From positions 1 through 33,172 of the forward strand of contig CACHLB010000011.1 of assembly GCA_902580505.1 (NCBI GenBank): DNA of 33,172 bases. The letters are read 5' to 3'. Under the pieces are notes generated by a model, which was given only the letters and a program-made list of their open reading frames with translations, did not search any database and was not told the origin of the DNA. Source of the stretch: an uncultured Pelagibacteraceae bacterium (GTDB lineage: Bacteria; Pseudomonadota; Alphaproteobacteria; Pelagibacterales; Pelagibacteraceae). Within the stretch, counting starts at the first letter, position 1. Each line of letters begins with the position of its first letter. Position numbers and translations under genes: made by a program. Shown here piece after piece: positions 32,260-33,172 of this stretch.

Positions 32260-33172
32260 TTAATCATCTTTTTTATAATCCTGAAAACTCCATAAGAAAA
32301 GTCCAATTTGATAAAAAAAAATACAATTGATCCAATTGTTGAATAAATTTCCATTTGGAATTAATGGCCAGAACAAAATTAATAAACAAGACATAAAACA
32401 GAGTTGGATATCATTAAATAAATATTGCTTTTTAAAGAATTTTAAAAATATATGTTTTAGAATTTGATAAATTAAAAATATAAAGGCATAACAATAAATT
32501 AAAAAGGCAATAAGGCCACCTTCTACTAGTATTTGTAAATAATGATTATGAGGATGTGAATAACAATCAAGTTCAGACGAATTTTTCTGATCACAATATT
32601 TCCTCAAATTTTTGGGACCAATTCCCATAAAATTATTTTCTTCGAATATAATCCAAGCAGAATTATAAATCTTACTATGATGCTTCGAGAAAATATATTT
32701 TTTTTCATCGTTTAGTCCTATTTGATCAACTGTTTTATCTATTATCCTTTTTTTTGAAGTATCGTTAAAAGAAGATAATATAATAATTGCTGAGAACGAT
32801 AAACACACTATTGATAATCGAATTAAATTAAATTTTTTTAAACTTATAATTAAAAATAATGCAGCTAAGTTAGTAAAAAAAAATGCTGCTCTTTCACCAC
32901 TAAGAAAAATAACAATTTCAGTGAAGAAAAATAGTAGGAAACCAATTAGTGCATATTTATCCAACTTGTCAGAGTAAACATATATAAGCAATCCGAAAAC
33001 AACTGGAATAAATCGACTTAAATAACTTCCTAAAATCAATTCATCACCAAATAAGCCACCCAACCTAATACCACCAGATATTTCATATCCCGTTAGGTTT
33101 TTACCTGTAAAATATTGAATAAAAGCATCTAAGTTTAGAATTGCAAAAATAAAATACAATACAAATAATAAA
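32260..33172 (-). CDS. O-antigen ligase/polymerase family membrane protein, 5' end cut by window edge
   Basis: The frame runs open to the right edge of the window and encodes at least 303 aa. It is very hydrophobic with many membrane segments. Diagnostic for the Wzy_C/O-antigen ligase family are GGIRLGGLFGDELILGSYL near the visible start, FLSGERAAFFF, and a periplasmic loop with a His-rich HPHNHYLQILVEGGLIAFLIY. A TTG at 33159 could be read as a start, but the family needs more N-terminal helices and the frame continues beyond it. It either polymerises repeat units (Wzy) or joins O-antigen to lipid A-core (WaaL); the sequence does not decide. It is the first visible gene of the minus-strand CDP-sugar operon. 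Confidence 0.85.
   Translation of the reverse strand, partial: LLFVLYFIFAILNLDAFIQYFTGKNLTGYEISGGIRLGGLFGDELILGSYLSRFIPVVFGLLIYVYSDKLDKYALIGFLLFFFTEIVIFLSGERAAFFFTNLAALFLIISLKKFNLIRLSIVCLSFSAIIILSSFNDTSKKRIIDKTVDQIGLNDEKKYIFSKHHSKIYNSAWIIFEENNFMGIGPKNLRKYCDQKNSSELDCYSHPHNHYLQILVEGGLIAFLIYCYAFIFLIYQILKHIFLKFFKKQYLFNDIQLCFMSCLLILFWPLIPNGNLFNNWINCIFFYQIGLFLWSFQDYKKDD

Noticed and set aside
1-33172. CRISPR arrays, tRNA or rRNA genes, insertion sequences
   Set aside because: No regularly spaced repeats, cloverleaf-like G/C-rich segments or transposase-like proteins were found; homopolymer A/T runs are general to the composition.

Overview
The window is a very AT-rich, tightly packed bacterial surface-polysaccharide locus. 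It has 35 genuine genes, one overlapping micro-ORF of uncertain status, and almost no space between genes. The composition, the Lys/Ile/Asn-rich proteins, the 1-11 nt overlaps, the scarcity of Shine-Dalgarno sequences and the enzyme set suggest a streamlined marine alphaproteobacterium of the SAR11/Pelagibacterales type, in one of its hypervariable O-antigen regions. This taxonomic call is an inference; no rRNA, tRNA or housekeeping gene is present to anchor it. I saw no insertion sequence, integrase, tRNA, rRNA or CRISPR array.

Layout, left to right. (1) 1-5080: a sialic-acid-type module, with neuA (partial, -), neuC (+) and neuB (-). neuB is joined by ATGA overlaps to a UDP-hexuronate 4-epimerase-like SDR and a TviB/WbpO-type UDP-HexNAc dehydrogenase. 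(2) 5354-8790 (+): a zinc-binding sugar C-methyltransferase, a GT4-like glycosyltransferase and a Gfo/Idh/MocA oxidoreductase. (3) 8800-13614 (-): gmd and fcl for GDP-L-fucose, a GT2 glycosyltransferase and two adjacent CDP-paratose-2-epimerase-like SDRs. (4) 13664-14398 (+): a lone GT2. (5) 14402-16460 (-): a GmhA-like isomerase, an unrecognised large protein and a small HAD phosphatase. (6) 16532-18145 (+): an MsbA/PglK-type ABC exporter. (7) 18152-24579 (-): a putative glycosyltransferase, a nucleotidyltransferase-kinase fusion in the reverse order of HldE, a UDP-galactopyranose-mutase-like flavoprotein, a two-gene split transketolase and an SDR. (8) 24639-27630 (+): an SDR, a 2OG-Fe(II) oxygenase, a LIC12192-like sporadic carbohydrate cluster protein, a 22-codon micro-ORF and a GtrB-like GT2. 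(9) 27620-33172 (-): an O-antigen ligase/polymerase (partial), a second C-methyltransferase, a PLP aminotransferase, rfbF, rfbG and a small methyltransferase.

How the genes work together. Precursor modules for CMP-sialic acid, a UDP-HexNAc uronic acid, GDP-fucose, an activated heptose (GmhA-like + HAD + kinase/nucleotidyltransferase) and a CDP-6-deoxy-4-keto sugar feed at least five glycosyltransferases. The chain is probably moved across the membrane by the ABC exporter and joined by the O-antigen ligase/polymerase.

The least understood part, and the best candidate for an undescribed pathway, is 18152-29909. There a split transketolase, two SDRs, a UGM-like enzyme, a 2OG oxygenase and the LIC12192-like protein surround a CDP-glucose dehydratase operon. 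Strand changes ten times across the window, which fits assembly from exchangeable cassettes.
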